Shown here piece after piece: positions 6,394 to 6,409 of a stretch of 6,409 nucleotides of DNA. The first letter of the stretch is position 1. The number at the start of each line of letters is the position of its first letter. The DNA is taken from positions 1-6,409 of the forward strand of contig QENJ01000275.1 of NCBI GenBank assembly GCA_013374505.1, in the 5' to 3' direction. Position numbers and translations under genes: made by a program. Below the pieces are notes generated by a model. That model was not told the origin of the DNA, searched no databases, and saw only the letters and a list, made by a program, of their open reading frames with translations. The stretch is from Candidatus Methanophagaceae archaeon (lineage in GTDB: Archaea > Halobacteriota > Syntropharchaeia > Alkanophagales > Methanospirareceae).

Positions 6394-6409
6394 TTCTGCT
6401 TTCTTCAGA

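Overview
The window most likely comes from an archaeon, probably a euryarchaeote of methanogen or anaerobic methane-oxidiser type. This is inferred from an A-rich element followed by a TATA box (TTTATATA) about 25 bases before the expected transcription start of the small gene, from a GGTGA ribosome-binding site, from GTG starts, and from Lys/Glu-rich proteins. The species cannot be fixed from sequence reading alone, and a bacterium is not fully excluded because three genes (xseA, xseB, sufS-like) are best known from bacteria.

Layout: (1) Bases 13-2990, plus strand, hold two overlapping genes. The first is a calcineurin-like metallophosphoesterase fused to an HD domain. The second is a Ppx/GppA phosphatase whose C-terminal HD domain is clearly related to that of the first. 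(2) Bases 3093-3287, plus strand, hold a 64-residue protein with its own promoter and a twin CX3C cysteine pattern. (3) Bases 3288-3622 are a gap between convergent genes. It contains a 229-base element with bipartite terminal inverted repeats and what looks like the first codons of a transposase, so it is probably an internally deleted insertion sequence. (4) Bases 6393-3623, minus strand, hold a compact run xseA - xseB - cysteine desulfurase. The first two encode the large and small subunits of exodeoxyribonuclease VII. The third encodes a SufS-type enzyme that supplies sulfur for Fe-S clusters or other sulfur products.

How they work together: the two plus-strand phosphohydrolases are probably translationally coupled and act on related phosphoanhydride or phosphoester substrates (polyphosphate or nucleotide-type phosphates), with the shared HD domain as a common catalytic or regulatory module. 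XseA and XseB form one nuclease complex. The desulfurase is co-transcribed with them by position, but no functional link is visible. The most unusual items are the metallophosphoesterase-HD fusion beside a Ppx-HD paralogue, the twin-CX3C miniprotein, and the transposon remnant.
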